DNA of 41,506 nucleotides from Prevotella sp. (GTDB lineage Bacteria; Bacteroidota; Bacteroidia; Bacteroidales; Bacteroidaceae). Below the pieces are notes generated by a model, which saw only the letters and a program-made list of their open reading frames with translations, did not search any database and was not told the DNA's origin. A program made the position numbers and the translations under genes. The stretch covers positions 1-41,506 of the forward strand of contig JAEEXN010000016.1 in the NCBI GenBank assembly GCA_016291595.1. The letters are read 5' to 3'. Positions 8,888-19,602 of the stretch are shown in pieces; position 1 is the stretch's first letter, and each line of letters begins with the position of its first letter.

Positions 8888-8909
8888 ATGAAGGCTAATT
8901 TCCATGCAT

Positions 8910-8945
8910 AAAAAAAATCCCTGCCATCCCGAAGGATAACAGGGA
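8910..8945 (-). terminator. Terminator of the second tRNA-Val
   Basis: Stem TCCCTG(T)TATCC / GGAT(GG)CAGGGA with a TTCG tetraloop (8918-8945), followed on the minus strand by eight T residues. Lies 12 nt beyond the tRNA 3' end. Confidence 0.9.
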
Positions 8946-8956
8946 AACCACCCTCG

Positions 8957-9031
8957 TGGGCGCTGACGGATTCGAACCGCCGACCCTCTGCTTGTAAGGC
9001 AGATGCTCTAAACCAGCTGAGCTAAGCGCCC
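8957..9031 (-). tRNA. tRNA-Val (anticodon UAC), copy 2
   Basis: Same 75-nt cloverleaf as copy 1 with no differences; anticodon loop CTTACAA. CCA not encoded. It is driven by its own promoter, whose -33 box lies inside the terminator hairpin of the OmpA-family gene upstream. Confidence 0.96.
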
Positions 9032-9051
9032 TTACTTGTCGTAAGCGGGTG

Positions 9052-9083
9052 CAAAGATACAACAAAAAAAATAATCCGCCAAA
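9052..9083 (-). promoter_or_regulatory. tRNA-Val copy 2 promoter, overlapping the ompA terminator
   Basis: TTTG (9080-9083) plus exactly 20 nt plus TATCTTTG (9052-9059) on the minus strand. The -33 TTTG is formed by the loop and first stem base of the terminator at 9069-9100. Confidence 0.8.
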
Positions 9084-9100
9084 AATTTGGCGGATTATTT
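9069..9100 (-). terminator. Terminator of the OmpA-family gene
   Basis: Perfect 12-bp stem AAATAATCCGCC / GGCGGATTATTT with an 8-nt loop, 22 nt after the stop codon, followed on the minus strand by a T-tract. Confidence 0.9.
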
Positions 9101-9121
9101 TCTAAATATTTTTCTTTTTGA

Positions 9122-10285
9122 TTAGTCAACAATCTGTACAGTAGCACGACGGTCGAACTCCTTCGGACACTTCTGGCCAAGGATGTTCACACCACCATTG
9201 TGTGTGCAGCGGATCTTGCTCTCAGAAATACCCATCTTGATGAGCTCGTTCTTAACGGTCTCAGCACGCTCCATAGACAGACGCTCGTTGATAGCAGGTG
9301 TACCTGTTGCGCTGTCAGCATAACCTGTAACAAGGAGGTTACTGTTGTTCTCCTTAGCATACTTAGCAAGAGCCTGTACGTTAACGAGATCCTTCAGGTT
9401 AGCAACGTTGATCTTTGCGAGATCGAAGAATACAGATACCGGAGTGGTAACGAAGTCGTGAACCGACTGGTTGATAGTGTCGCGAACGTACTTGATCTCT
9501 GGCTCACGGTTGCGGAGGTTCTGGTTCTCAGCCTGGAGGTCAGCGAGCTGTGCGTTAAGAGCGTCGAGCTGTCCCTGGTGCATAGCCTTCAGAGCGTCCA
9601 CATCGGGAACCTTATTGAATGTACCCTTACCGAGATTCAGTGTCAAACCAACTTCAGCGGTGAACCAACGGTCGTGAGCAGCATCCAGGTTACGACCCCA
9701 AGCGTACTCCATACCTTCGAAGTCATCACCACAGAGGTTGTAACCGAGGTCGAGGTTGAAACGAAGCTTGTCAGTAAGTTTCCAAGTATTCAAGATACCA
9801 GCGCTACCTACTACTTCATAAGTATTGTAAGAACAGTTACGGGCGATACCTACACCAAAGTAAGGACTAATGTTCCAAACACGGTCAGGATTGTAACCGC
9901 AGAACAGATTGCTCAGGTTAAGCAGAGCCTGCTCCTGCAGATTCCAATACTTAATCTTGTTAATGTCAGCATCAGTTGAGATAACACTCTTACCGGTCAT
10001 AGCATTCAACTTCGTGCGAAGGCCAATACCAGGTGTGAACCACTTACCAACAGCAACAGAGAAACCAAGACCACGACGGAAATCCTTCAAAGGACTCTTA
10101 GCAAAACCCTCGTGCTTCTCTTCATTAGAATAGAATGCGGTCCAAGCGAAGTTGCCCTGAACAAACCAATTGCTCCAAAAAGAATTGGTAGCTACACTAT
10201 ACTTCTCCGATGGAGTTTCTGCAGCCTGTGCGAAAGAGGCCACAGAGAAACTGGCAAATGCCAGAATAACTAATAATTTTCTCAT
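9122..10285 (-). CDS. OmpA-family outer-membrane protein
   Basis: A 387-aa exported protein. Residues 1-20 are a Sec signal peptide ending near FAQA. Residues about 25-220 form the N-terminal beta-barrel-like region with alternating aromatic residues. About 225-265 is a short coiled linker (LDALNAQLADLQAENQNLRN). Residues about 285-387 are the OmpA/MotB peptidoglycan-binding domain, with VTGYADSATGTPAINERLSMERAETV carrying the expected Asp and the NERLS...R motif. It probably anchors the outer membrane to peptidoglycan and is likely abundant, like Porphyromonas Pgm6/7 and Prevotella OmpA. It has its own -7 element upstream and a strong terminator. Confidence 0.92.
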   Translation of the reverse strand: MRKLLVILAFASFSVASFAQAAETPSEKYSVATNSFWSNWFVQGNFAWTAFYSNEEKHEGFAKSPLKDFRRGLGFSVAVGKWFTPGIGLRTKLNAMTGKSVISTDADINKIKYWNLQEQALLNLSNLFCGYNPDRVWNISPYFGVGIARNCSYNTYEVVGSAGILNTWKLTDKLRFNLDLGYNLCGDDFEGMEYAWGRNLDAAHDRWFTAEVGLTLNLGKGTFNKVPDVDALKAMHQGQLDALNAQLADLQAENQNLRNREPEIKYVRDTINQSVHDFVTTPVSVFFDLAKINVANLKDLVNVQALAKYAKENNSNLLVTGYADSATGTPAINERLSMERAETVKNELIKMGISESKIRCTHNGGVNILGQKCPKEFDRRATVQIVD

Positions 10286-10338
10286 AAATCTTAAATAATT
10301 ATAATTATTACTATTTAGTCCCTCGCTTTAATTTTTTG

Positions 10339-10346
10339 CAAAGATA
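10339..10346 (-). promoter_or_regulatory. ompA promoter, -7 element
   Basis: TATCTTTG on the minus strand, 54 nt before the ATG. No clear -33 box at 19-21 nt. Confidence 0.5.
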
Positions 10347-10404
10347 AACAAATATTCCGAAACTTAAAAAATTTTTTTCAAAAAAATACGAATTTAACAT
10401 CATT

Positions 10405-12237
10405 TTATCCCAGCAAATGCTCAATTTCTTGCTGTCGAAGGATACAAAGTATTACTTTTCCGTCGGGAGTATAGTTAACATTGGTGCATGAGAACAGTTG
10501 GTTGAAGATATTCTCCATCTCCTCATTGCTAAGTACTTGTCCTCGCGGGATAGCTGCACTTCTTGCCATACTCAAGGCTAACGAATGGTTTATTTCGTCG
10601 GCAACAGATACGCCTTGTTCATCAGCAGAAGCTATCATATTTCTTAACAATGGAAACATATTGATACCATCCAGACCTGTTGGGACAGACTGAATGGCGT
10701 AACTGCCGCCACCAAGATTCGTCAGTTCAAATCCAAGTCCCTCCATCTCAGCCATCACCTGTTGAAGAATCATTTCCTCTGCAGGCGTAAGCTGGATGAT
10801 TTCTGGGAAGAGGACCTTTTGTGAATTGGTGATACCTTCTTTCAGCTGTTTGATGTATCCTTCATATAATATACGCACGTGCGCCCGATGCTGGTCGACA
10901 ATCATCAATCCTGACTTCACAGCCGTCATGATATACATTCCTTTATATTGGTAATGGGTAGGAGATTTCTCTGCTATCAAGCTGCCATTCACATTCTCAG
11001 CAGGCTGGTCATCAAAGATAGAATATTCTGCCGGCTGCTTACTTTGCAGCCCATCATACAGCTGTTCCCATCCTGCAGGCACCGATTTATCTTGTGAGGT
11101 TTCTCTACGAGTAGCCTTCGATGTAGCCTTGAATGGATTATACTGTGGGTCATAGTTCACCTTAGGCACATCTACATTCTGCTGGAAAGGATTAAAAACA
11201 GGTATTTCAGGTTTTCCCACTACATCAAAATCTATCGAAGGAATCTCATTAAACTTGCCCACTGCCTCTTTAACGGCAGCCACCAGAATCTGCCAGATAG
11301 GTTGTTCGTTCTCAAACTTAATCTCCGTTTTGGTAGGATGGATATTCACATCAATATCTTCTGGACGAACATTGAAATAGATAAAATACGGGACTTGGTC
11401 ACCCGTTTGTACCAAACGCTCGTAAGCACTTTGAACCGCTTTATGAAAATAGGCATGCCTCATAAACCTGCCATTTACAAAAAAGAACTGACGCGCGCCT
11501 TTTTTCTTGGCAGACTCAGGTTTCCCCACAAAGCCAGTAATTCGGCACATGGTCGTATCAGCCTCCACAGGAAGGAGTTCCTGACTGATTTTCTTACCAA
11601 AAACATCGACTATGCGCTGGCGAAGTCCACATGCCCGAAGATTGTATACCTCTACCCCATTACTATGGAACGTGAATGATATCTGCGGATTAACCAAAAC
11701 AACACGCTCAAAGGCTGCCAGAATATTGTTCAACTCTGTTGCATTCGACTTGAGGAACTTTCGGCGTGCAGGGACATTAAAGAACAAGTTACTGATGAGG
11801 AAGTTACTTCCCACAGGACATGAGACGGGCTCCTGACTCACAACTCTTGACCCTGAAAGCATCAAGTGCGTACCAATCTCCTCGGATGCGGTGCGGGTTT
11901 TCAGCTCAACTTGTGACACTGCAGCTATCGAGGGTAATGCCTCACCGCGAAAACCCATCGTAGTCAACGCAAACAAATCATCGGCTTTGCGTATTTTGGA
12001 TGTGGCATGGCGCTCAAATGCCAACCGGGCATCAGTCTCAGACATTCCAATTCCATTATCAATCACTTGTATGGAAGTGCGTCCAGCATCGACAACCATC
12101 ACATGAATCTCGTCGGCGCCAGCATCCACAGCATTCTCCACCAGCTCCTTAATCACGGAAGCCGGTCTCTGAATTACCTCACCAGCAGCAATCTGGTTGG
12201 CAACAGAATCGGGCAATAGCTGTATTATGTCTGACAT
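10405..12237 (-). CDS. mutL: DNA mismatch repair protein MutL
   Basis: A GHKL-type ATPase linking mismatch recognition by MutS to strand removal. The ATPase domain (1-330) is intact: [11 protein letters not shown] near 31-41 (Mg-binding Asn35), DNGIGM at 60-65 and TMGFRGEAL at 93-101. Residues about 340-420 are a linker and 425-610 the dimerisation domain. That domain has the motif position DQH at 448-450, but the expected DQHA(x2)E(x4)E reads [12 protein letters not shown]: Ala is Arg451 and the first Glu is Val454. The other endonuclease motifs also look weak ([19 protein letters not shown]). So nicking activity is doubtful; this may be normal for the lineage. It starts 1 nt after the OstA-like gene. 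Confidence 0.95.
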   Translation of the reverse strand: MSDIIQLLPDSVANQIAAGEVIQRPASVIKELVENAVDAGADEIHVMVVDAGRTSIQVIDNGIGMSETDARLAFERHATSKIRKADDLFALTTMGFRGEALPSIAAVSQVELKTRTASEEIGTHLMLSGSRVVSQEPVSCPVGSNFLISNLFFNVPARRKFLKSNATELNNILAAFERVVLVNPQISFTFHSNGVEVYNLRACGLRQRIVDVFGKKISQELLPVEADTTMCRITGFVGKPESAKKKGARQFFFVNGRFMRHAYFHKAVQSAYERLVQTGDQVPYFIYFNVRPEDIDVNIHPTKTEIKFENEQPIWQILVAAVKEAVGKFNEIPSIDFDVVGKPEIPVFNPFQQNVDVPKVNYDPQYNPFKATSKATRRETSQDKSVPAGWEQLYDGLQSKQPAEYSIFDDQPAENVNGSLIAEKSPTHYQYKGMYIMTAVKSGLMIVDQHRAHVRILYEGYIKQLKEGITNSQKVLFPEIIQLTPAEEMILQQVMAEMEGLGFELTNLGGGSYAIQSVPTGLDGINMFPLLRNMIASADEQGVSVADEINHSLALSMARSAAIPRGQVLSNEEMENIFNQLFSCTNVNYTPDGKVILCILRQQEIEHLLG

Positions 12238-12238
12238 A

Positions 12239-13945
12239 TCAGTTCGAGGTTGAAGGTTGAGGGTCTGGAGAAGGTGCTTCGTCCTCCTTTTCCTGAGGTT
12301 GGGTTACAGCTTTATTCTCTTTCGATAAACGTTGTAAGGGAGCCTGACGACGAGGTGTCTCCTTTAGTTCTGTACCATCTTTCTTCCCCCGCCATACAAA
12401 AATATCATCTTTATCAAGCGGACGAATATAGTCGAACCATGCAAACTGAGGCAAGAAACGCTTCGATGGAGGAATCTGTGTGATAGGATACCATGTTCCC
12501 GTATGCTTCGATGCCCATATTTTCAGCAGTTGTCTCTTCTCCATGAACATAGACAAAGTGTCCGTCTCCAAATAGTTATGAGCCAGCAGAGTCGTATCTT
12601 TCTCCTCCACAGGATAGAAAACGGTCAGTACATTTCCTCCGGCATCGCTTCTGTAGACTTCACCGTCCTTGAAGAAAGCGTACATGCGGTGCGAGGAAAT
12701 CTGATTGAAATGGTCCTCGCCATGGGTTTTCTCTACCGAAAGAGCTTGACCGATAACTCGACCGCTATCAATCGTCGAGTCTTTCATAAAGACCTCTATT
12801 CGCTCGCCTAACAACTGTCGCTCTCCATACCATGCAATAGGATCACGATACATGGTCATACACGAATCCAACGAGTTGTAGACCAACGAGTCGCAAACAG
12901 CCTGCACGTCCACCCGATAAGCCCGGACTTTGTTGTAGCAATGTACCTTACGGTACACAGAATCCGTATCAAAATTAAAGGCCTCTACTCTCATTGTGTC
13001 AGAGTGCACCCACAATGTGTCCTTTTGGGAATAGTCAATCAGCACAGGGTTGTCTGCCGCAAAACCACAACCTGTTTTCTCATTATACTTAAACGTGTTA
13101 CAGGTCATCATGTTACGGTTTGCCTTATCCACATACACTACATTGCGATAGCCCTCGCTAATACCATTTTTCTCGTCGTAGTAGAGACTGTCGGCTGTAA
13201 TATTCTTTTCTTTGTCCACAACTGTGGAACGTCCAAACAACTGAGCACGCTCTTTGTTAGTGTCATAGTAACCGTCTTCCGTGTTGACAATACTTCCATC
13301 AGAGGTCACTTTTGAAGGTCCAACCATGTGGGCTATTCCTGTCTTCGTGTCGTAATACAGGGTATCAGTCGTCAACAGGAACTTAGGATTCTTCAAATTA
13401 ACACTATAATTAAACTTTGCCTCACGTGTATCAGCATGGTATTCGCCCCAGTCGCTGGTCAGCACATTCTTCTTATCTACCAGTTTTCCGCCTTCTACGA
13501 ACCATCCCATATCATACAAACGGTCGTAAATCAGGCTATCGGTATATAGTTTCGAGCCCCGGTGGGTCAGCACCACATTCCTGCGGGCATAAGCCATCTG
13601 GTCGTTTCCGTCGTAATAGGCATAATCGCTGACCAAAGTCAACGTGTCACCTTGTCGCAAACGCACATGCCCGAACGCATCGAACGAGTTGGAACTTTCG
13701 TAAAAATAGGCACTGTCACAAGTAAGCCGTGCTCCTTTATGTCGAAAAGAGACTTTTCCTTTTACGATCTGAGCGTCAGGCACGCTGCCATATTGGTCAT
13801 ATCGCAACTCATCGGCATGCAAAAGATAGACGCGCTCGTCGGTAGTCTTAGCGCGTTTATGCTTTCTCGGGCCTTTCGACTGTGCCAGACAAAGGCCAAA
13901 CAGGCATAGGATTAGTATAAAAAACGTTCTTTTGCTTGCACGCAT
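12239..13945 (-). CDS. OstA/LptA-like protein
   Basis: A 568-aa exported protein with a signal peptide (1-22). Residues about 38-400 contain repeated OstA-type beta-jellyroll segments (for example [21 protein letters not shown] and [19 protein letters not shown]), the fold that carries lipid A across the periplasm in LptA and the N-terminus of LptD. The C-terminus (about 520-568) is charged and low-complexity. It is longer than LptA (about 185 aa) and lacks the LptD barrel, a form common in Bacteroidetes. It sits between two parvulin chaperones and mutL; lptB is encoded separately at 27447-28391. A role in LPS export is inferred from the fold. Confidence 0.85.
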   Translation of the reverse strand: MRASKRTFFILILCLFGLCLAQSKGPRKHKRAKTTDERVYLLHADELRYDQYGSVPDAQIVKGKVSFRHKGARLTCDSAYFYESSNSFDAFGHVRLRQGDTLTLVSDYAYYDGNDQMAYARRNVVLTHRGSKLYTDSLIYDRLYDMGWFVEGGKLVDKKNVLTSDWGEYHADTREAKFNYSVNLKNPKFLLTTDTLYYDTKTGIAHMVGPSKVTSDGSIVNTEDGYYDTNKERAQLFGRSTVVDKEKNITADSLYYDEKNGISEGYRNVVYVDKANRNMMTCNTFKYNEKTGCGFAADNPVLIDYSQKDTLWVHSDTMRVEAFNFDTDSVYRKVHCYNKVRAYRVDVQAVCDSLVYNSLDSCMTMYRDPIAWYGERQLLGERIEVFMKDSTIDSGRVIGQALSVEKTHGEDHFNQISSHRMYAFFKDGEVYRSDAGGNVLTVFYPVEEKDTTLLAHNYLETDTLSMFMEKRQLLKIWASKHTGTWYPITQIPPSKRFLPQFAWFDYIRPLDKDDIFVWRGKKDGTELKETPRRQAPLQRLSKENKAVTQPQEKEDEAPSPDPQPSTSN

Positions 13946-13983
13946 ATGATTATCCTAGAGACAAGGCCGGTTTACTACAATCT

Positions 13984-15429
13984 TTACTTGATCCAGCCTT
14001 CATATTCGAACTCACAATCTCTGTACCGGTCATTCACACGTACATAGATTGATTTCAGCTTATTTTTTACCCATTCCTTGAGGAAGTCATCTTTGCGTTT
14101 GGCCACAACGACATTCTTCATTGTTTGGAAATCCTCGGTAATTGTGGCACGATGTCCCTCAACACGGCTCTTCAGTTTCACGATTGCGCAGACAGTTTTT
14201 CCTTTATCGTTAATCATATCGAACGACTTCGACAACTGGCCCACTTTCAATGTGTCCACCACACGGGCAATCTCGCTGGGCAGATCCTGCATGCGGAATT
14301 TAGACGTACGCGTTTGAGTCTCTCTGTCTGTAAATGCCATCAAACCATGGTTGTTGCGCGTATCCTTATCATCAGAGATGTATGTGGCTGCCTCCTCAAA
14401 GGAGAACTTGGCAGCACGGATATCATCGGCGATGGAGTCAAGACGAAGTTTTGTCTTTTCTACAGCCTCAGGATCCACTTTCGGTTTCATCAGGATATGA
14501 CGGCAGTTCAGTTTATCTCCACGTTTGTCAATCAACTGGATGATATGAAAGCCGAACTCTGTCTCCACAATCTTCGAAATCTTTTTCGGATCAGTCAGGT
14601 TGAAAGCCACAGCAGCAAATGCGGGATCAAGCATTCCACGGCCCATATAGCCTAGTTCACCACCTTGTCGGGCCGAACCGGGATCCTCAGAATACATACG
14701 GGCCAATGTAGCAAAGGTGATTTCGCCTTTGGTTACACGATCTGTATATTCGCGAAGCTGATCCTTCACCCGGTTGATCTCTTCTTGTGCTATCTTCGGG
14801 GCATTGGTAATCAGCTGCACCTCGACAGTAGTAGGCACAAAGGGAATGCTGTCGTCGGGTAAATCCTTAAAATAATTGCGCACATCAGCCGGAGTGGCAG
14901 TCACATCCTCCACCAACTGCATCTTCATCTTCTGGATGAGCTTGCGATTCTTGATGTCATCATGCATCTCCTGACGCATCTGCGAGATAGACTGTTTCTT
15001 ATACTCCTCGAGTTTCTCGCGACTGCCGATAGCCTGTGTCCAGGCCTCAATCTGCCAGTCAATATCCTGTGCTACCTCACTCTCTGTCACCTCGACACTA
15101 TCTATTTCTGCCTGATGGAGAAAAAGTTTCTGTACAGCCAGCTGCTCCGGTATGGAACAGTCAGGATTACCTGGAAACTTAATTCCTTCCATTTCCCCTT
15201 GCAGGCGCATGGTTTCAACATCCGATTTCAGAATAGGCTCGTCACCGACCACCCAGATCACCTCATCCACAATACTGTGTTCTGGTGCCCGTTCGTCGGT
15301 CTTTACTGAGTCTTTCTTCTCCTTATTGTCGTCATTTGAGCGTCCAGCCTTACGGATACCGGCATTCATGCCGGCTGCAACCAGCATTGTTGCCATCACG
15401 CACAAACAGATTTTCTTTCCTATTTTCAT
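13984..15429 (-). CDS. SurA-like peptidylprolyl isomerase, second of a pair
   Basis: A 481-aa periplasmic chaperone with a signal peptide (1-22) and a SurA N-terminal helical region (about 50-190). A parvulin domain follows at about 200-290 (EDPGSARQGGELGYMGRGMLDPAF and VETEFGFHIIQLIDKRGD), then a degenerate second parvulin unit at about 295-400. It probably helps outer-membrane proteins reach the BAM complex. It starts 6 nt after the companion PPIase and is followed after 38 nt by the OstA-like gene, as expected for a shared operon. 481 aa is close to the usual 450 aa. Confidence 0.88.
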   Translation of the reverse strand: MKIGKKICLCVMATMLVAAGMNAGIRKAGRSNDDNKEKKDSVKTDERAPEHSIVDEVIWVVGDEPILKSDVETMRLQGEMEGIKFPGNPDCSIPEQLAVQKLFLHQAEIDSVEVTESEVAQDIDWQIEAWTQAIGSREKLEEYKKQSISQMRQEMHDDIKNRKLIQKMKMQLVEDVTATPADVRNYFKDLPDDSIPFVPTTVEVQLITNAPKIAQEEINRVKDQLREYTDRVTKGEITFATLARMYSEDPGSARQGGELGYMGRGMLDPAFAAVAFNLTDPKKISKIVETEFGFHIIQLIDKRGDKLNCRHILMKPKVDPEAVEKTKLRLDSIADDIRAAKFSFEEAATYISDDKDTRNNHGLMAFTDRETQTRTSKFRMQDLPSEIARVVDTLKVGQLSKSFDMINDKGKTVCAIVKLKSRVEGHRATITEDFQTMKNVVVAKRKDDFLKEWVKNKLKSIYVRVNDRYRDCEFEYEGWIK

Positions 15430-15435
15430 CTATTT

Positions 15436-16875
15436 TCAATTATGTTTGTTCACTGTTTTCACCACATCCTTGTTCACGACCACAGGATAACGCTTCCGCA
15501 ACTCAGCCACCCACTCCTTCTCAAGGGCATCCTGATAGTCAGAGATAACCAATTGCTTCACGTCCTGATAATCCTCCGGACCTTTTTTCAGTTTCTTACC
15601 GAAAGTAGCATCTATCGGATAGTCCTTCACAGGTGTTACCTCCACGTTCTGCTTAAATATCTTTTTGTCAATCAAAGCGTTATCGCCCTTCTTAAAGATA
15701 CCCTTCTCCACGCGGATACGGATGATAGAATCGTTGTTGAAAGTCTTGCGCAAACGCTCTGCCCATTGGTCGAAAGGCACATTCTTCACACAGTTCTTCA
15801 CTGCTTTCACATCTGCCTTAGTCTTCACGTGATAGGCCATGCCTTTGAATCGCGGTTCATCCCAGTTGTATCTCTTCTTGTTGGCATTGAAATAAGCTTT
15901 TTGGCCAGCCTCATCCTTAGCTGCTTTATCCCATACCTCACGGGTACTGATCTCATAAAGCAACAGTCCGTCGTGGTATTCGCGAATCAGATTCTTCAAA
16001 TCTTCGTCTTTCTCTGCCATCTCGTTAGCACGCTGCTCCATCAGTTTTGCAGCTGTCAACTCGCCATTCGATGCATCCACCGCCTCTTTGATCTTTGTGT
16101 CAGTAATACGCTCACGCACACCTCTCTGCTCCAAGAACTGCAGAATATCGTTTTTCAACGAGTCGAACGGCTCCAGCTGCTTGCGGTCTTTCATCAGAAT
16201 GATGTGATAGCCTGCTGGCGAAAGAAACGGCTTGCTCATCTGTCCTGGCTGTAAGGCATAAGCCTCCTGCTCAAACTCGGGAAGAGTCTGTCCTGGACTT
16301 AGCCAGGGAAGCAAGCCTCCATTGGCGGCAGACCCTGGATCCTGTGACAGTTTTTTTGCCATTGCGGAAAAATCTGCACCCTTTTGCAGTGCCTGGTAAA
16401 TGGAGTCGATGCGCACCTTAGCCTTTTCCTGCTCGCTCTTCGGAGCTTTCTGTGCCAGACGAAGCAGAATGTGGGCAGGCATAATCAGTCCTCTCGGCCC
16501 AATACGTTCTTTTGTCTCATCATAAACTTTTTGGGCCTCAGCCAACAAATCAGCATCAAAAACAAAAGACGGACGAATCTGCTGGTCACGATACATGGCA
16601 AACTCCTCCTTGAACGAAGTCAAGGTATCCAGCTTTGCATCAAGCGCAGCAGCGACTTTCAGCTTATAGTTGATGAAGAGATCGACATACTCATCCACCG
16701 TTTTCTTGTCTATCACGCCCTCGGAGTTGTTTTTATTATATGAATACTCAAACTCGGAACGTGTCACCGGTACGCCATTCACTGTCATAATAATCACATC
16801 ATCTGACTGAGGCAGTGCTGCTGCATACTGAATTGCGACAGAAAGCAGGATTATCGCAATGGCAATCTTCTTCAT
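15436..16875 (-). CDS. Parvulin-type peptidylprolyl isomerase, first of a pair
   Basis: A 479-aa exported protein with a signal peptide (1-20, ending near YAAALP). A single parvulin domain covers about 130-235 (PAHILLRLAQ, LSQDPGSAANGGLLPWLSPGQTLPEF, SPAGYHIILMKDRK). The flanking regions are helical and Lys/Glu-rich and probably form the chaperone body. It lies 33 nt downstream of guaB and 6 nt before the second PPIase. Having two paralogous PPIases next to an OstA-like gene is a recurring Bacteroidetes arrangement and points to envelope-protein folding. Confidence 0.87.
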   Translation of the reverse strand: MKKIAIAIILLSVAIQYAAALPQSDDVIIMTVNGVPVTRSEFEYSYNKNNSEGVIDKKTVDEYVDLFINYKLKVAAALDAKLDTLTSFKEEFAMYRDQQIRPSFVFDADLLAEAQKVYDETKERIGPRGLIMPAHILLRLAQKAPKSEQEKAKVRIDSIYQALQKGADFSAMAKKLSQDPGSAANGGLLPWLSPGQTLPEFEQEAYALQPGQMSKPFLSPAGYHIILMKDRKQLEPFDSLKNDILQFLEQRGVRERITDTKIKEAVDASNGELTAAKLMEQRANEMAEKDEDLKNLIREYHDGLLLYEISTREVWDKAAKDEAGQKAYFNANKKRYNWDEPRFKGMAYHVKTKADVKAVKNCVKNVPFDQWAERLRKTFNNDSIIRIRVEKGIFKKGDNALIDKKIFKQNVEVTPVKDYPIDATFGKKLKKGPEDYQDVKQLVISDYQDALEKEWVAELRKRYPVVVNKDVVKTVNKHN

Positions 16876-16908
16876 AACTATCTTTATTTACTTATCAATC
16901 AAACAGAA

Positions 16909-18411
<1,503 letters not shown>

Positions 18412-18421
18412 TTATTGCGTG

Positions 18422-18453
18422 CAAAGATACACATTTTTCACCATATGAGCAAA
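18422..18453 (-). promoter_or_regulatory. guaB operon promoter
   Basis: Minus-strand TTTG (18450-18453), 20-nt spacer, TATCTTTG (18422-18429). Start site predicted about 20 nt before the guaB ATG at 18396. It would drive guaB, both PPIases, the OstA-like gene and mutL. Confidence 0.8.
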
Positions 18454-18625
18454 CCTTTCTCAATTTTATGCTTTCGATTAATTCTATTTAACGCGTGCAG
18501 ACGCATGTGATACGGAATCTTCTCCAACTTCATACTTCCATTGTTAGATGCCACTAATATTCATTAAAAACGGCCTTTTCTGTTAAATATGACTAAGAGT
18601 CTCGTCAACTCACAAAAATAATTTC

Positions 18626-18633
18626 TATTTTTG
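18626..18633 (+). promoter_or_regulatory. -7 element for the plus-strand lipoprotein
   Basis: TATTTTTG matches TAnnTTTG and sits 36 nt before the preferred ATG at 18669. A -33 TTTG is not seen at the proper distance. It also argues against the more upstream ATG at 18636, which would fall at the start of transcription. Confidence 0.45.
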
Positions 18634-18668
18634 CTATGAGAACAAAACATACTAAAAATAGAAAGATT

Positions 18669-19538
18669 ATGAAGAAGATTAAAATTTTGCTGTCTCTGAT
18701 GGCTCTCTTTACATTCTCGCTAGCATTTGTTTCCTGTTCTAGTGACGATGAAAAAAACAATGATTCTTCGCCCAACCTTGTAACGGAAGGCGTAAAGTAT
18801 AACATTCAGGGGAGCGAGGAATTTTCCTCTATCGAATTTACCCCTAATGGAGAATATATTGTTACGCGCAAGACTCCTGCAAAAAACAGTGGTGACATCA
18901 CGTTGGCTGATCTCTATGTGCACGGAAAGTTCACTGTCATAGACGGTGGATATCGTCTCGACGGATTCGGTACAGTCGCTATAGACCAGGATCTCGCATC
19001 TACTAAGATTACCATCATCTCGGAAGGATATACCCACGAAGTGAATGCTACTGTTGCACCCAAGAAACTGTCAGATGACATGAGCAGGGCTTTCTGCCGC
19101 CATTGGCGTTTTTCAAAGAGTCACTTTGCCCTACGGGTGAACAACAATGTTTTAGTTGATTTCGATATCGATGGATGCGATTTCAGCAAATGGTACAGAA
19201 ATGATAAAGTTAAGGATTACGACACGGACAACGAACAGTTTAATAGCAAGTGCAAAGATTTGTTGCTAACAGAATACGGAACATTTGCTGTTACTTATGC
19301 CGATGACTTTATCAACGTTGGAACATGGACATGGGAGGACAAAGGCGACAACATCATTGGTTGCGACTGGGGCTTTAACAGCTTCCGTGACGATCATTTC
19401 AACGGTTCGATGAGTACAGAATTTGTAAAGGGCTCTACTGATGCTGAGGATCAACTTGTCATCACCAAACAAATCAATCTCCACAATCCGTACTTCCTCG
19501 TGATTAGCGAATTCACCTATACCTTGATACCAAGGTAA
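18669..19538 (+). CDS. Hypothetical lipoprotein
   Basis: A 289-aa protein. The preferred start MKKIKILLSLMALFTFSLAF gives a clean SPII signal peptide with lipobox VSC and a following SSDDEKNND; a start 33 nt upstream is possible but adds a basic stretch before the signal. The mature part is beta-rich with many aromatic and acidic residues (TWTWEDKGDNIIGCDWGF) and no recognisable family. It is the only plus-strand gene in the first 28 kb and interrupts an otherwise unbroken minus-strand run between recQ and guaB, so it may be a later insertion. It ends before a bidirectional terminator shared with recQ. Function unknown. Confidence 0.8.
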   Translation: MKKIKILLSLMALFTFSLAFVSCSSDDEKNNDSSPNLVTEGVKYNIQGSEEFSSIEFTPNGEYIVTRKTPAKNSGDITLADLYVHGKFTVIDGGYRLDGFGTVAIDQDLASTKITIISEGYTHEVNATVAPKKLSDDMSRAFCRHWRFSKSHFALRVNNNVLVDFDIDGCDFSKWYRNDKVKDYDTDNEQFNSKCKDLLLTEYGTFAVTYADDFINVGTWTWEDKGDNIIGCDWGFNSFRDDHFNGSMSTEFVKGSTDAEDQLVITKQINLHNPYFLVISEFTYTLIPR

Positions 19539-19553
19539 ACCATTATGACTGCA

Positions 19554-19590
19554 CACAAAAAATGCCGCCCATTGAGCGGCATTTTTTGTG
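19554..19590. terminator. Bidirectional terminator between the lipoprotein and recQ
   Basis: Perfect 15-bp inverted repeat CACAAAAAATGCCGC / GCGGCATTTTTTGTG with a 7-nt loop. The A-run and T-run make it work in both directions, ending the plus-strand lipoprotein 15 nt after its stop and recQ 12 nt after its stop. Confidence 0.92.
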
Positions 19591-19602
19591 CATAAAAGTT
19601 GA

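Larger units (their letters stand above)
8507..8956. other. 450-bp intergenic region: paaK promoter, 22-bp-period array and tRNA terminator
   Basis: Contains the paaK -7 element, about 180 bp of AT-rich unassigned sequence (8550-8730), the 22-bp array (8735-8887) and the terminator of the second tRNA-Val (8910-8945). The 22-bp period breaks every reading frame, so the array is unlikely to be coding. Confidence 0.5.
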
